A DNA stretch of 15,209 bases, from the NCBI GenBank assembly GCA_938014915.1, contig CALLQQ010000045.1, positions 1 through 15,209 on the forward strand. The letters are read 5' to 3'. Each line of letters starts with the position of its first letter. Positions within the stretch are counted from its first letter, which is position 1. The notes beneath the pieces are model-generated. The model worked only from the letters and a program-made list of their open reading frames with translations. It did not search any database and was not told the DNA's origin. Below, one piece after another: positions 15,101 to 15,209 of this stretch. Both the position numbers and the translations under genes were made by a program. The stretch comes from an uncultured Clostridia bacterium (GTDB lineage Bacteria; Bacillota; Clostridia; Oscillospirales; Ruminococcaceae).

Positions 15101-15209
15101 AAGATATTCCGCCTCATCATAGATTATATCGCTCCATTCGCTTAGATTTGAATTTGCTGCATCACTAAATTTCTTTAGCTGGGAATCTAACCACTCATCG
15201 GGGAAAGGA
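12098..15209 (-). CDS. addA: ATP-dependent helicase/nuclease subunit AddA, C-terminal about 1,036 residues (N-terminus beyond window)
   Basis: AddA is the helicase-nuclease subunit of the AddAB complex that resects double-strand breaks for RecA loading. It does the job of RecBCD in Firmicutes. The frame is open through the right edge, so the ATG at 15070 is internal. Upstream in-frame sequence reads PFPDEWLDSQLKKF, as in AddA. The family is about 1,230 residues, so roughly 190 residues including Walker A are outside. Visible are UvrD-type motif II DEFQD (about 14476-14462), IFIVGDVKQSVYRF, LSNNFRSR, motif V IHKSKGLEYP (about 13325-13295) and motif VI LLYVALTRAKEK (about 13107-13074). The RecB-family nuclease domain follows, with GEALHKF (about 12595-12575) and LLDYKTD then YGRQLELY (about 12270-12195). 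The stop overlaps the infC -35 box. The partner addB would be expected upstream, outside the window. Identification is secure. Confidence 0.96.
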   Translation of the reverse strand, partial: PFPDEWLDSQLKKFSDAANSNLSEWSDIIYDEAEYLLSTAHDASIEMLHIAKLMQAMKSPRDFAPPTFNIRHSPISRHEILALIEELIKKDVDIEKTLTMIEDDITVIEGLIAFVEKKDWEGAFKYTYKFETFRKKELEGLGEALHAMREEVKKNTKAAEKLFLCSKEEVKSDMGKLYPILKQLVNLTMSFSDKLTEIKAEKGVVDFSDFMHFAVKLLTCEEDGKRTKSALAKELSDYYEYIIIDEFQDVNDIQDEIFRLLSRDEKNIFIVGDVKQSVYRFNQANPDILIKKKNRAIDYPSYDKDTDWVKIFLSNNFRSRVEVTDTVNYFFKKLMSKQAGEIDYDENEHLIPSAQFQDADDRNTEISIIKTGDKVVDVDEAGEPINEITDLEIEAKHVAERIRQMVDSGYEIEDRGVMRPCRYSDISILMRSPNSRAPVFIEALLERGIPAATPLQKGYFDSREIMVVLNLLKIVDNPLRDIEMVSVMMSPMFMFTAEEMAEIRLKSSNARMYFSVQKASEEGNTKCGEFLQILSELREYSASHSIERFIRKIYDTTDFLALIGVHDGGEQKQANLRLLVEYANKYESNGAGGLSGFIRYVDDVIEQKSDFEQANVISPNDNAVSILSIHKSKGLEYPICIVSCCGVKFNLQDTYDQLLLHINHGFGVKIREHKLLKLYPTLQYNANSHIMKTEQISEEMRLLYVALTRAKEKLIITFTEKNLKMKLLALKRKVDYFGAIPPKAILSCRSFSDWILLCMLGHKNGIELRKIAAHHDAIIYRDGADINLTIIDADTVLSDELSEPEFAHSADDGIVRRIASNIEYSYPNSVLCGLPSKLTVTEIVREETNSDVLLSRPTFMASQGMTGAQRGEALHKFMQFANYDKASISALDEIARLSNERFISREEANVIDSAKVEAFFDSELAKRILSSENVLREYKFMSRIRAAEYAKDIDEEFADTEITIQGIADCIFEEEGELILLDYKTDYVKTEDELVKKYGRQLELYSKAIGDILEMNVKESIIYSFSLGREIILNNS

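Noticed and set aside
8667..15209. addA and dprA as parts of a defence or DNA-uptake island
   Set aside because: Both are core genes with conserved housekeeping neighbours. No restriction, toxin, phage or competence-pilus gene lies in the window.
1..15209. Mobile elements, CRISPR arrays, tRNA or rRNA genes, attachment sites
   Set aside because: I saw no transposase, integrase, regularly spaced direct repeats, tRNA-like cloverleaf or rRNA sequence. A covariance-model search was not possible here.

Overview
The window is a compact stretch of bacterial chromosome in which every supported gene lies on the minus strand. It looks like a low-GC Bacillota (Firmicutes), most likely a member of Clostridia. 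The reasons are the AddA-type (not RecBCD) recombination nuclease, the folate-dependent TrmFO, a short Elp3-like radical SAM gene between rnc and smc, strong GGAGG-type ribosome binding sites and AT-rich codon use. A genus cannot be named from the sequence alone. I see no mobile element, CRISPR array, tRNA or rRNA gene, or sign of horizontal transfer. This is core housekeeping DNA, not an accessory island.

Read in the direction of transcription (high to low coordinates), it starts with the 3' part of addA (15209-12098, N-terminus outside the window). Next comes a consensus promoter whose -35 box contains the addA stop codon, and a leader of about 177 nt that ends in an intrinsic terminator. 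The translation-factor/ribosomal operon infC-rpmI-rplT (11889-10751) follows, with infC starting on an AUU codon. A strong terminator closes that operon at 10713-10743. A second, longer run then follows: a TrmH/SpoU-family RNA methyltransferase, dprA, topA, trmFO, plsX, rnc, an Elp3-like radical SAM gene and smc. The smc gene leaves the window at position 1. Its genes overlap or sit within 43 nt of each other, so this run is probably one transcription unit.

Functionally the window joins genome maintenance (addA, dprA, topA, smc), translation and RNA modification or processing (infC, rpmI, rplT, the SpoU methyltransferase, trmFO, rnc, possibly the Elp3-like gene) and phospholipid synthesis (plsX). 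Two gene blocks that are often separate in Firmicutes, dprA-topA-trmFO and plsX-(acpP)-rnc-...-smc, are directly joined here. The usual acpP is not between plsX and rnc.

I found no previously undescribed multi-gene system. The most interesting non-coding signal is a perfect 15-bp inverted repeat inside the coding sequence of rnc. It folds into an RNase III-substrate-like hairpin in the mRNA of RNase III itself and suggests autoregulation within the coding region. Next in interest are the infC attenuator-type leader, the AUU start of infC, and a TATAAT box in the loop of the rplT terminator.
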